Shown here piece after piece: positions 26,461 through 33,595 of a DNA stretch of 33,849 nt. The notes beneath the pieces are model-generated. The model saw only the letters and a program-made list of their open reading frames with translations. It was not told the origin of the DNA and ran no database searches. This stretch comes from Clostridiales bacterium (lineage in GTDB: Bacteria; Bacillota; Clostridia; Lachnospirales; Lachnospiraceae): the NCBI GenBank assembly GCA_021202015.1, contig JAJQDV010000053.1, positions 1 through 33,849 on the forward strand. The letters are read 5' to 3'. The position numbers and the translations under genes are program-made. How positions within the stretch are numbered: the first letter of the stretch is position 1; each line of letters opens with the position of its first letter.

Positions 26461-27386
26461 TTAATCCGTCCAGAATAAATCAACGCTGCTTTCAGCTTCC
26501 TCATGGGAAAACCCATATTGTTCAACTAAACTGACAATCGTTTCCCGTCGGGTGCTGCCCTGATTACGGCTCATGGAAATAATAGTCTTAATTACCCTCT
26601 GCATTTTCTGTTCTGCTTCTTCCGCCTTTTGTTTCGCTTCCTCCGCTTCTTTCCGTGCCTGAGCGGTATTTCGCCGTTCCGCCTGTATGTCCATTTTCTC
26701 TATGTTCTCAAATAAATATCCCATATGGCACTCCTCCACCATCTCTACATACTGGTTCGCTTCCTCTACCGGCACATTCATCTTCATCAGTAAACTATAC
26801 ATGATATCCCGGATCGTCCTGCGGATGGATTCTGTCGTATTTTCCAGTATCCGATCTATCTCCTCAGGCGGGGACTGGGCAAATCTCCGGAAGTCTTCCG
26901 CGCTCTGGATCTTATTGATCATCATGAGCAGCGACATCGCGTCCTCCCGCCCCAGCAATTCCTCTTCGTAATATCCGGATGAATCCTCTCCTGTTCCCTG
27001 CCATAATCATCCCAGATACATAACATGTACTTTAATATCTGCATGGCCACATTATAATCCACGCTGCTTTTATGTTCGATCAGGGAAATCAAGTAAAAAA
27101 ACTGACCCGGCTTTGTTCCGTCCGTATTCTGCAGCCGGATCCGTTTCACCGTGTCCGACTGGAATTCTTTTCCCAGATATACAAAATAGCGTTCCGTCAG
27201 ATCCTCGATATCCTCCGGTCTGACATTCTTCAATTCCGGGATGTCGATATTGTCCCGAAGGAACTGCGCGCAAAGAATCGGATCCTGGAATATACGCTTG
27301 CTATTAATGTCGCGTGTATTGGTCAATATCTGCGGCAGCGCCGCACTGCCAATCGTCTGTGCCGTTATTCTGTTGTCTTTGTTCAT
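26461..27386 (-). pseudogene. Decayed Rpn/PD-(D/E)XK nuclease-family gene
   Basis: Two reading frames carry the two ends of one protein family. The N-terminal part (from ATG 27386, SD GGAGG) runs through EFQSDTVKRIRLQ and LISLIEHKSSVDYNVAMQIL, which hold the D...ExK residues of the Rpn/YhgA nuclease fold, and breaks down at about 26925. The C-terminal part is in another frame from about 26990 (EEELLGREDAMSLLMMINKIQ) to 26461 and ends in the Lys/Glu-rich coil and C-terminal domain usual for this family. The PPI/L-VYYEG segment expected between them is absent, so roughly 90 codons look deleted together with a frameshift. Intact members are about 300 residues and promote recombination or behave like transposases. 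Size of the loss is from memory of the family. Confidence 0.78.
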
Positions 27387-27748
27387 TTTACCTCCTGTTT
27401 TCCGGTACCGGACAGGAGGCTGGTCTTTCCGCCTGCCTGCACCTGATTTCAATGGTTTAAAAATAAGTTGTAACTGGCGAAAAGCCGAATTCCAGACATT
27501 CCGCGCCGAGAACCGGTGCCGGAACGCAGAACACATGATGGTTTTTTAGAATCTGCAATGTGTTTTTGAATGCAATCAATATATCACAGCCGGAAATATT
27601 TGTCGAGTAGGTAAAACAATTTTTTAAGATTTCAAAATCTCCCGTTCCATATACAGGTTTTTCCCGATGGTTTTTGCGCGGTCCGGGCATAACGTCCCGG
27701 ATTTTTCATATGTATGGTACAAAGGACAACAAGGGAGACACGCCGGTC
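27387..27748. other. Gene-free interval between the nuclease remnant and the SpoIIM-like gene
   Basis: This divergent gap of 362 bases holds the occluding hairpin (27391-27419), a possible minus promoter TCGACA-N17-TATATT (27606-27578), an AT-rich stretch, and on the plus strand a stem tccggg/cccgga (27682-27701) followed by five T, which looks like an attenuator or stray terminator before the SpoIIM-like gene. No coding sequence is supported in it. Confidence 0.5.
27391..27419 (-). promoter_or_regulatory. Hairpin that sequesters the ribosome binding site of the nuclease remnant
   Basis: On the minus strand CCTCCTGT (27419-27412) pairs perfectly with ACAGGAGG (27398-27391). The 3' arm contains the Shine-Dalgarno sequence of the ATG at 27386. 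The loop holds the palindrome ccggtaccgg. Such occlusion is a known way to damp transposase-like genes. Confidence 0.65.
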
Positions 27749-28330
27749 ATGCCGAACAGATGGGACAAAAAAACATTTCATATCAGCCTGAAGCTTTATC
27801 TCATGGTCATCCCTGTCCTCTTTTTTGCCGGCGTCCTTCTCGCGAACCTGCGATGGACGGACGAGTCCTTCTGGCTGGGGTATCAGGTGGAAAATGCCCT
27901 GCGGCAGCTTTCCGGGACGGAACCGTCCGGATCCGGCTTCCCCGCCTTCCTGCTGAAATACCGCCTTCCCGTATGGACCGCGCTCTGCATCTGCAGCTGT
28001 TTTCACCGGGGAGAGCCCGTCCTCCTGGCGTTCAGCGGATGGATGGGGCTTTCCTTCGGTCTTCTGTCAGCCTCGCTCGCCGGGCAGTTTTCCCTCTTCG
28101 GCATCCTGCTATTCTGTACGCTGCTGTTCCCGCAGTTTACGGCCTATTTTGCGGCTTATCTCTTTCTGGTCAGGAACAGGCGGAAACGCTCCGCCGCCCG
28201 AACGATAAAATACCTCATTCTCAGCGGGTTCTTTCTTGCCGGCGTTCTCGGAGAATATTTCCTGAATCCGTGGTTTATCCGAAAAGTATATGCCGTCATC
28301 GTCCGCTTTCAGTCCATTTCCGGCGGGTGA
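27749..28330 (+). CDS. SpoIIM-like integral membrane protein
   Basis: A 193-residue protein with about five hydrophobic helices (near 16-35, 75-95, 100-120, 122-145 and 165-185). The order and spacing of helices, the PQFTAYFAAYLFL segment and the ending GEYFLNPWFIRKV resemble stage II sporulation protein M, which acts with SpoIID and SpoIIP in forespore engulfment. Identity is modest and other DUF95-type membrane proteins remain possible. Start chosen at 27749, after AAGGGAG; the frame is open from 27674. It is the only plus-strand gene here and converges with the queuosine operon. Confidence 0.6.
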   Translation: MPNRWDKKTFHISLKLYLMVIPVLFFAGVLLANLRWTDESFWLGYQVENALRQLSGTEPSGSGFPAFLLKYRLPVWTALCICSCFHRGEPVLLAFSGWMGLSFGLLSASLAGQFSLFGILLFCTLLFPQFTAYFAAYLFLVRNRRKRSAARTIKYLILSGFFLAGVLGEYFLNPWFIRKVYAVIVRFQSISGG

Positions 28331-28412
28331 GAATATTTTTTATCATATAGGAAAGTTCTCCGAACTTCCTATATGAAAAAAAACGCTCCGCTGTGGATGT
28401 GCACTCGCGCGA
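28331..28412. repeat. Dispersed palindromic repeat, copy 2
   Basis: On the minus strand it reads TCCACAGCGGAGC, then T-run, CATATAGGAAGTTC, short loop, AACTTTCCTATATGAT, A-run: the same as the plus strand of 24722-24800 with few differences. The palindromic core is 28342-28375. It starts right after the SpoIIM-like stop and may act as a bidirectional terminator. Confidence 0.8.
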
Positions 28413-28451
28413 TAGGAAGAATGTCGCTAAAAGCGACCGCGCTCGGCACGA

Positions 28452-28477
28452 GAATGCGCCGAGGCGCATTCTTTTTT
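28452..28477 (+). terminator. Rho-independent terminator after the SpoIIM-like gene
   Basis: Stem gaatgcgc/gcgcattc with a 4-base loop, then six T on the plus strand. It lies about 120 bases past the stop, beyond the dispersed repeat, and may belong to the same repeat element. Confidence 0.7.
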
Positions 28478-28488
28478 ACTACTTAGAA

Positions 28489-28537
28489 ACTGTCGCAAAA
28501 TAATAAGAACATCCTGCACATATTATTTCACGACAGT
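28489..28537 (-). terminator. Long hairpin at the end of the queuosine operon
   Basis: A 17-bp stem with two G-U pairs (28489-28505 with 28521-28537) spans the NUDIX stop codon. No T-run follows on the minus strand, so it may protect the 3' end rather than terminate; the dispersed repeat and terminator beyond it may complete the stop. Confidence 0.5.
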
Positions 28538-29070
28538 CCCTTACGGCAAATGTAGGCCATGATCGCCGCTACAGTCTTGGAATCCTGGATTTTCTGCGCA
28601 AAGACCATATCCTTCAGTTCTTCGATCGTATAGCGCTCAATCTGCACAAACTCATCCTCATCCGGATGGCATTCCGTCTCCGTAAGCTCCGTCGCGAGAA
28701 AGACCCTGACCGTCTCATTACAGAAAGCCACCGTAGTAGCGACCGTGATCAGAGGCTCCAGTTTTCCCGCGCGGTAGCCGGTCTCCTCCTCCAGTTCCCT
28801 CGCCGCGCACGCAATATGAGGCTCATTTACGTGATCGCGCGACCCGGCCGGGATCTCAAGCGTCTCCCGGTCCAGCGCGTTGCGGTGCTGGCGCACCATC
28901 AGGATCCTCCCGTCGTCCGCGACCGGCAGCACAGCCGCCGCGCCCTTTCGATGCGCAATGTAATCCCAGTGGGCGATATGTCCGGTCGGCGACTCCATTA
29001 CATCGTCATAGACATCCACGATCGCCCCTTTATATTTTAAAATGCGGTCCGTCCGCTTCATATAGTCCAT
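28528..29070 (-). CDS. NUDIX hydrolase, ADP-ribose pyrophosphatase-like
   Basis: A 180-residue protein with a Nudix box: LEIPAG, then EPHIACAARELEEETGY, containing the E-x7-RELEEETG core that binds metal. Between the Gly and first Glu there are six residues instead of the usual five, a one-residue insertion. LEIPAG and the overall layout match NudF-type ADP-ribose pyrophosphatases, which cleave ADP-ribose to AMP and ribose-5-phosphate. The ATG at 29070 is spaced seven bases from GGAG; another ATG 4 codons up lies inside the SD. It follows queF by 19 bases and ends the queuosine operon. Confidence 0.9.
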   Translation of the reverse strand: MDYMKRTDRILKYKGAIVDVYDDVMESPTGHIAHWDYIAHRKGAAAVLPVADDGRILMVRQHRNALDRETLEIPAGSRDHVNEPHIACAARELEEETGYRAGKLEPLITVATTVAFCNETVRVFLATELTETECHPDEDEFVQIERYTIEELKDMVFAQKIQDSKTVAAIMAYICRKGLS

Positions 29071-29089
29071 AATAATCTCCATTCCGCTG

Positions 29090-29590
29090 CTACCGGTTAT
29101 CTACTTTTTCGGGATACAGGTCATGGTTCGCCAGGCGGTTCCACGCCACCTCTTCCCAGCGCGTCCCCGGTTTCCCGTAGTTGCAGTAAGGGTCGATCGA
29201 AATCCCGCCCCGCGGCAGGAATCGCCCCCACACCTCGATATATTTCGGATCCATCAGACGGATCAGATCCTTCATGATCGTATTCACACAATCCTCATGA
29301 AAATCTCCGTGGCTGCGGAAGCTGAACAGATACAGCTTCAGGGACTTGCTCTCCACCATCCGCCTCGAGGGCACATAGGAAATCGTGATCTCCGCAAAGT
29401 CCGGCTGTCCGGTGATCGGACACAGGGAAGTAAACTCCGGGCAGTTAAATTTCACAAAGTAATCATGATCCGGATGTTTATTCTCAAACGTCTCCAGCAC
29501 TTCCGGCGTATAATCCGACGGATACCGGGTCCCCTGACTGCCCAGCAGGGTGACTCCCTGCGCATCCCCCCTCATTCTTCCTGTTGACAT
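29090..29590 (-). CDS. queF: NADPH-dependent 7-cyano-7-deazaguanine reductase
   Basis: A 166-residue protein of the short, single-domain QueF type. The active Cys lies in [16 protein letters not shown] and the family motif is [14 protein letters not shown], followed by [10 protein letters not shown]. It reduces the nitrile of preQ0 to the amine preQ1, the last free-base step before insertion into tRNA. The ATG at 29590 follows GAGGAGG. It lies 24 bases after queC. Confidence 0.97.
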   Translation of the reverse strand: MSTGRMRGDAQGVTLLGSQGTRYPSDYTPEVLETFENKHPDHDYFVKFNCPEFTSLCPITGQPDFAEITISYVPSRRMVESKSLKLYLFSFRSHGDFHEDCVNTIMKDLIRLMDPKYIEVWGRFLPRGGISIDPYCNYGKPGTRWEEVAWNRLANHDLYPEKVDNR

Positions 29591-29614
29591 CCGCACATCC
29601 TCCTCTCTCCGGGT

Positions 29615-30307
29615 TCAAAAATCGCCGCCCGGCAAAGCCGGGTCTTCCACCCCGTTCAGGGCAAAGGCCTGTGCCCGGTCGATGCAGGTCCCGCATTTCC
29701 CGCAGGGTCTGTCTTTTCCCTCATAACAGCTCCAGGTCAGTTCATAGGGCACGCCCAGCTCCAGGCCCCGCTTCACCACCTCCGCCTTTGTCCAGGTCAC
29801 GAACGGCGCCTCGAGCCGCAGCTGTTCCCCGCTCCCGAGAAAAATCGCCGTTCCCATCGCGTCCCTGAAGGCTTCCGAGCAGTCCGGGTAGGCGTTTCCG
29901 GCCGCGTCGTCACTGTGAGCCCCGTAAAAGATCACGTCGCAGCCCTTCGACAGCGCGACACTGGCCGCGCTCGACAGGAACAGGCCGTTTCGGAACGGGA
30001 CATATGTGGAAACCGGGCTCCCGTTCGTCGTTTCCAGCTGTTCCGCGTAAGATTTCTGCGGAATCTCCCGATCGGAACGGGACAGCAGCGAACAGTCGCT
30101 GTATTGAAAAATCTCTTCCAGGTCGAGAAAAAGATGTTCCACCCGATAACGGGCCGCGACCTGCTTTGCCGCCTCGATCTCACGATCATGCTTCTGTCCG
30201 TAAAAAATGGACAGGGCGATCACATTTTCCCGCCCGTACCGTTCAACCGCAAGCGCCAGACAGGTCGTGGAATCCACGCCTCCGCTGCACAGTACCATCG
30301 CTCTCAT
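29615..30307 (-). CDS. queC: 7-cyano-7-deazaguanine synthase
   Basis: A 230-residue ATP-pyrophosphatase. The PP-loop VLCSGGVDSTTCLALA is at the N-terminus and the zinc-binding cysteines are in SCYEGKDRPCGKCGTC near the C-terminus. It converts 7-carboxy-7-deazaguanine to preQ0 with ATP and ammonia. The ATG at 30307 follows AAGGAGG; another ATG three codons on is possible. It is separated from folE by three tandem 41-bp units. Confidence 0.97.
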   Translation of the reverse strand: MRAMVLCSGGVDSTTCLALAVERYGRENVIALSIFYGQKHDREIEAAKQVAARYRVEHLFLDLEEIFQYSDCSLLSRSDREIPQKSYAEQLETTNGSPVSTYVPFRNGLFLSSAASVALSKGCDVIFYGAHSDDAAGNAYPDCSEAFRDAMGTAIFLGSGEQLRLEAPFVTWTKAEVVKRGLELGVPYELTWSCYEGKDRPCGKCGTCIDRAQAFALNGVEDPALPGGDF

Positions 30308-30331
30308 CCGATTCCGTTCCTCCTTTTTTCT

Positions 30332-30454
30332 AATAAAACCGCGCATTGAAAACCGCATGGTTTTTCGGTTCTTTTATAACCGCGCATCAAATCTGCCCGA
30401 TTTTTGCGGTTCCTTTATAACCGCGCATCAAATCTGCCCGGTCTTTGCGGTTTC
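30332..30454. repeat. Three tandem 41-bp hairpin units between folE and queC
   Basis: Units are 30332-30372, 30373-30413 and 30414-30454, with exact period 41. The last two differ at 3 positions. The first has diverged in the middle but keeps the ends. Each can form an outer stem (AACCGC/GCGGTT; 5 bp in the first unit) and an inner stem: AAAACC/GGTTTT in the first, AAATC/GATTT in the second, a weaker one in the third. There are no spacers, so it is not a CRISPR array. Confidence 0.85.
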
Positions 30455-31042
30455 CTATTTTATCGCCAGATTCAGCCTCGTCTGCAGCATGGGATCTGTC
30501 TGAAACCTGCCGCGCAGCGTAGAAGTATAAGTTTTCGCGTCCGTTTTACGGATTCCGCGGGCCGTCATACAGCTGTGGCATCCCTCGATCAGGACCGCGA
30601 CATCCGGGGAACCGGTCACCAGACTGACGATCTCGGCGATATCCGTCCCGATCCGCTCCTGCAGCTGCAGGCGTTTGGAAACCATATCGGCGATCCGCGC
30701 GATCTTGCTGAGCCCGATCACCCTGCCGTCAGGCACATAGGCCACCGTCACCTTCATATCATACATCAGCGCCATGTGATGCTCACAAAAGCTGAAGATA
30801 TCAATATCCTTCACGATCACGAAATCACTGTTCGTCTGCGAAAAAGTCAGGTCCTCCTCAAAGGTCTTGTCAAACATCCGGGCAATCTCCTGATTGGAGT
30901 AGTTCATTCCCTCAAACACTTCCTCATACATTCTGGCCACCCGTTCCGGTGTGTCCAAAAGCCCTTCCCGCTGCGGATCATCTCCCAGCGCGATCAGCAG
31001 TCCCCGGATATGTTCTTTTACCGCTTCCGTATCAATCGCCAT
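30455..31042 (-). CDS. folE: GTP cyclohydrolase I
   Basis: A 195-residue protein. Zinc and catalytic residues are visible in [14 protein letters not shown] and [26 protein letters not shown] is also typical. It converts GTP to dihydroneopterin triphosphate, the shared first step of folate and queuosine synthesis. Its place between queE and queC points to the queuosine role. The ATG at 31042 follows AGGAGGGG; a TTG two codons up overlaps the SD. The stop abuts the tandem 41-bp units. Confidence 0.97.
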   Translation of the reverse strand: MAIDTEAVKEHIRGLLIALGDDPQREGLLDTPERVARMYEEVFEGMNYSNQEIARMFDKTFEEDLTFSQTNSDFVIVKDIDIFSFCEHHMALMYDMKVTVAYVPDGRVIGLSKIARIADMVSKRLQLQERIGTDIAEIVSLVTGSPDVAVLIEGCHSCMTARGIRKTDAKTYTSTLRGRFQTDPMLQTRLNLAIK

Positions 31043-31056
31043 CGCCAATCCCCTCC

Positions 31057-31725
31057 TTATACGCCGCGCATCCGGCTGTCCCAGATCACCTTATGGATCT
31101 GCAGCTGCAGAGTCACATCATTCAGATGGTTGCTCTTCATAAAATTTACGACATCCTCCGGATCCATCTCATCATAGACCGGGCTCAGGAACACCCGGCA
31201 GATCCGCGTCAGGTCATATTCCCGGATCAGCGTAAGGCTCCTGTACAGATCAGCCTGATCCCTGACCACAAATTTTACCGTATCCTTCGCCGCCAGATAC
31301 GCAAAATTGGCCGGGATCATCCAATCCTCCATCCCGCTTCCGGGAAGCTTGTAATCCATATTAAAAGACGGCGGATTCTCTATCCCCGCGAATGGTTCCA
31401 GCAAAACGCTGCCGTTCGTCTCGATCTCCACCCGAAACCACGGATCCGCCGCCAGCGCAAGGATCAATTCCAGAATACCCTCCTGGCAAAGCGGTTCTCC
31501 CCCGGTCAGCGTGATGTTCCGGATCTGCAGCTGGCGGACCAGATCCATGATCTCCTCCGTGGACGTCCAGTGAAACTGCGCGTCGTCTCCGTTCGCCCAC
31601 TTCGTATCGCAGTAACCGCAGTCCAGATTGCATCCCTGCATCCGGATAAAAAGTGCCAGCTGACCCTGTCTGGGTCCTTCTCCGTTGATGCTGCTGAATA
31701 TTTCAGCCACTTTATAATCTGCCAT
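31057..31725 (-). CDS. queE: 7-carboxy-7-deazaguanine synthase (radical SAM)
   Basis: A 222-residue protein. The start [20 protein letters not shown] and the cluster motif [12 protein letters not shown] (C-x3-C-x2-C) identify Que[12 protein letters not shown] is the SAM-binding GGEP strand. It forms the deazapurine ring from carboxytetrahydropterin. The ATG at 31725 follows AGGGA. The frame is open 47 codons further upstream through a repeated stretch encoding PLCKCE twice, which I reject as coding. It ends 14 bases before folE. Confidence 0.96.
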   Translation of the reverse strand: MADYKVAEIFSSINGEGPRQGQLALFIRMQGCNLDCGYCDTKWANGDDAQFHWTSTEEIMDLVRQLQIRNITLTGGEPLCQEGILELILALAADPWFRVEIETNGSVLLEPFAGIENPPSFNMDYKLPGSGMEDWMIPANFAYLAAKDTVKFVVRDQADLYRSLTLIREYDLTRICRVFLSPVYDEMDPEDVVNFMKSNHLNDVTLQLQIHKVIWDSRMRGV

Positions 31726-31769
31726 AAAAATTTCCCTATATAATGATGTTATCGGGGTCAAAAGGTCAT

Positions 31770-31867
31770 GAATCAAACACTCGCATTTACACAGCGGCGA
31801 CTCCGGCGCATGCAGAACGTGCCAATGCCGTCGCCGAATCAAATGCTCGCATTTACACAACGGCAAC
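31770..31867. repeat. Two 32-bp direct repeats in the queD-queE gap
   Basis: Copies at 31770-31801 and 31836-31867 (period 66) match at 28 of 32 positions around CTCGCATTTACACA. They fill most of the 147-base gap between queD and queE, which otherwise contains no gene. Confidence 0.8.
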
Positions 31868-31872
31868 CCTGT

Positions 31873-32304
31873 TCACCGCATCTCATCCCCTGTATATACC
31901 GCGCAGTTGTCCGGCGTCTCATACACGGCGACCGACCTCACCTCATATCCCTTTTGCTCCAGGAAACGATAAAAATGCGCTGCAAAATTTTCCGCCGTCG
32001 GCCGAAAGGGAACCTCGACCAGACGAAATCCCTCTTCCTCCAGCGCCTGAACGGTTTTCATTCTCAGCGAATTTTTCTCATATATGAACGCATGATCATA
32101 GTAATCCGTGAGTTCCCTTACATCGCGCTTCAGATCTCCAAAATCGGAAATCATCCCCCGAAGCTGTCCCTCCTCCCGGAGCGTAAGAGCGCCCACCTCT
32201 ACGACAACCCGCCAGCGGTGTCCGTGCAGATTCCTGCATTTCCCCTCATATCCTGCAAGAAAATGCGCGGAATCAAAGCTCTGTTCTGTTCGAATGCTGT
32301 ACAT
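31873..32304 (-). CDS. queD: 6-carboxy-5,6,7,8-tetrahydropterin synthase
   Basis: A 143-residue PTPS-family protein, slightly longer than the usual 120. The zinc histidines and catalytic Cys lie in HFLAGYEGKCRNLHGHRW, and LTDYYDHAFIYEKNS holds the second active-site group. It converts dihydroneopterin triphosphate to carboxytetrahydropterin. The ATG at 32304 follows GAGGGA. It is the first gene of the queD-queE-folE-queC-queF operon. Confidence 0.95.
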   Translation of the reverse strand: MYSIRTEQSFDSAHFLAGYEGKCRNLHGHRWRVVVEVGALTLREEGQLRGMISDFGDLKRDVRELTDYYDHAFIYEKNSLRMKTVQALEEEGFRLVEVPFRPTAENFAAHFYRFLEQKGYEVRSVAVYETPDNCAVYTGDEMR

Positions 32305-32604
32305 AATTTCCCTCACTCTATCGGCATTTCCTGAATGTACATAATATCAAAGTGAGCCTGCCCACTTTGCCGTGCCGATGCACAGCCGCGTAGCGGCCTT
32401 CCCATGTGCATCGTGTACATCTCACCGCTTCTTCTTATCATTCAGAAATCGATAATTCCTGAATGATAAGAAGAAGCCATGAGAAAATCCCATGACTCCG
32501 AATATCGCATATTTACGATTCTCACCCTGCGGCGAAAAGAGTCCCGGTTTTGTTTTCAGACAGGAAGGTACAAATGAACTGTCTTATTAATGGAAAAATC
32601 AATT
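32305..32604. other. Structured intergenic region upstream of queD
   Basis: A 300-base gap with several dyads: caaagtg/cactttg (about 32348-32369); gatgcaca/tgtgcatc enclosing gccgc/gcggc (about 32377-32412); a long 18-bp perfect inverted repeat (32428-32445 with 32459-32476); and a 7-bp hairpin near 32479-32495. I see no convincing promoter and no match to a preQ1 riboswitch. Some of it may be terminator for sseB and some a dispersed palindromic element. Confidence 0.6.
32428..32476. repeat. 18-bp perfect inverted repeat
   Basis: cttcttcttatcattcag at 32428-32445 and its complement at 32459-32476 flank a 13-base loop. There is no T-run on either side, so a simple terminator is unlikely. Confidence 0.85.
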
Positions 32605-33594
32605 TCAGTCCGCGTCTGCGTCCTCAGCCTCCTCACGAATCAGGTCAAGAACCGCGGTAAGCTCGCTTCCGACCGGCGGAGCAGACATCAACTCCTGATG
32701 CCGGCCCTCCGGCGTGATATTACAGAGGACGTTGCTCTCTCCGCGCGGTCCCTTCTCGATCATATAGTAGTGAACCGCGTCCGTCTTCGGATTCCGGACA
32801 ATGTAGGCCGAAAGCGCGGCATGTTCAAACAACCCCTTCTGCGGCAGTTCCATACAGATCGCGGTCGTCTCATCATCGATATCAAGCGACATCACACTGA
32901 AATCCTCAATGGTATAGGGGCTCGGCACTTTGTCGCCAAATGGCTTTGCAAACATTTCCAGCAAAAGGTCTCCGCCTTTTTCGTCGAGCTCACGGATAAA
33001 CTCCTCCCGCTTCTCAAACAAACGCTTCGGAATCTGGACCTTTTCCACGGAATTGCGCGCGAGCATCGTGAACTCCGCTTTGGAAACCTTTTTGACCTGA
33101 GGCGCGGGCTGTCCGGGCGCCGCCGCCACTTTTGAAAAATCAGTTGTAAAAGCATTCTTCCGGAATACAAATCCCTTCGTCTGCGGATTCAGGATCACAC
33201 CGACCAGTGCGGATTTCTCATTTGTCACATTCCGGATCACCTGCTCGGCCGGCACACGAATCATGTAAGGAAAATCCTTTGTTTCCAGGATCTTGTCTCT
33301 GGATGTGAATGCAGGAGCGTACTTATTGCCCTTCGGATCAGTGACCGTCACCGGAAACATGCGAAGCTCCTCGTTCTTTTTTAACGCTTCTCCCCGAAGC
33401 ATCTTCAAAACGACATTCACGTCCGCCTTCTTCGGAAAAGCAACCGGCACGATCACCTGAGAGTTTCGAAAAAGCCGAATCAGCTCCTCGAGTTTTTTCA
33501 CATCCTTCTGAGATGCCGTATATTCTTCAATCGCCTTTTCAAGCTTCGTGTTATCCAGATTGAACGTCATACGGGTCAAAATCTTTTTGTCCAT
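32605..33594 (-). CDS. SseB-family protein
   Basis: A 329-residue soluble protein. Segments QVIVPVAFP, the central FPVTVTDPKGNKYAPAFTSRDKI and the C-terminal LTAVLDLIREE fit the two-domain SseB family, named for enhanced serine sensitivity, whose biochemical role is unclear. It has an Ala/Pro/Gln linker near residue 160. The ATG at 33594 follows AGGAG and lies one base after the stop of the upstream gene, so translation is coupled. Confidence 0.8.
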   Translation of the reverse strand: MDKKILTRMTFNLDNTKLEKAIEEYTASQKDVKKLEELIRLFRNSQVIVPVAFPKKADVNVVLKMLRGEALKKNEELRMFPVTVTDPKGNKYAPAFTSRDKILETKDFPYMIRVPAEQVIRNVTNEKSALVGVILNPQTKGFVFRKNAFTTDFSKVAAAPGQPAPQVKKVSKAEFTMLARNSVEKVQIPKRLFEKREEFIRELDEKGGDLLLEMFAKPFGDKVPSPYTIEDFSVMSLDIDDETTAICMELPQKGLFEHAALSAYIVRNPKTDAVHYYMIEKGPRGESNVLCNITPEGRHQELMSAPPVGSELTAVLDLIREEAEDADAD

Positions 33595-33595
33595 T

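Noticed and set aside
30332-30454. CRISPR array
   Set aside because: The 41-bp units are directly tandem with no unique spacers and form two-tier hairpins.
31726-31866. N-terminal extension of queE encoding two PLCKCE segments
   Set aside because: The segments come from the DNA direct repeats, queE has a normal start at 31725, and other QueE proteins begin there.
32305-32604. preQ1 riboswitch before queD
   Set aside because: I looked for the compact stem with A-rich tail of class I and the features of the other classes and did not find them by eye; a model search would be needed to settle it.
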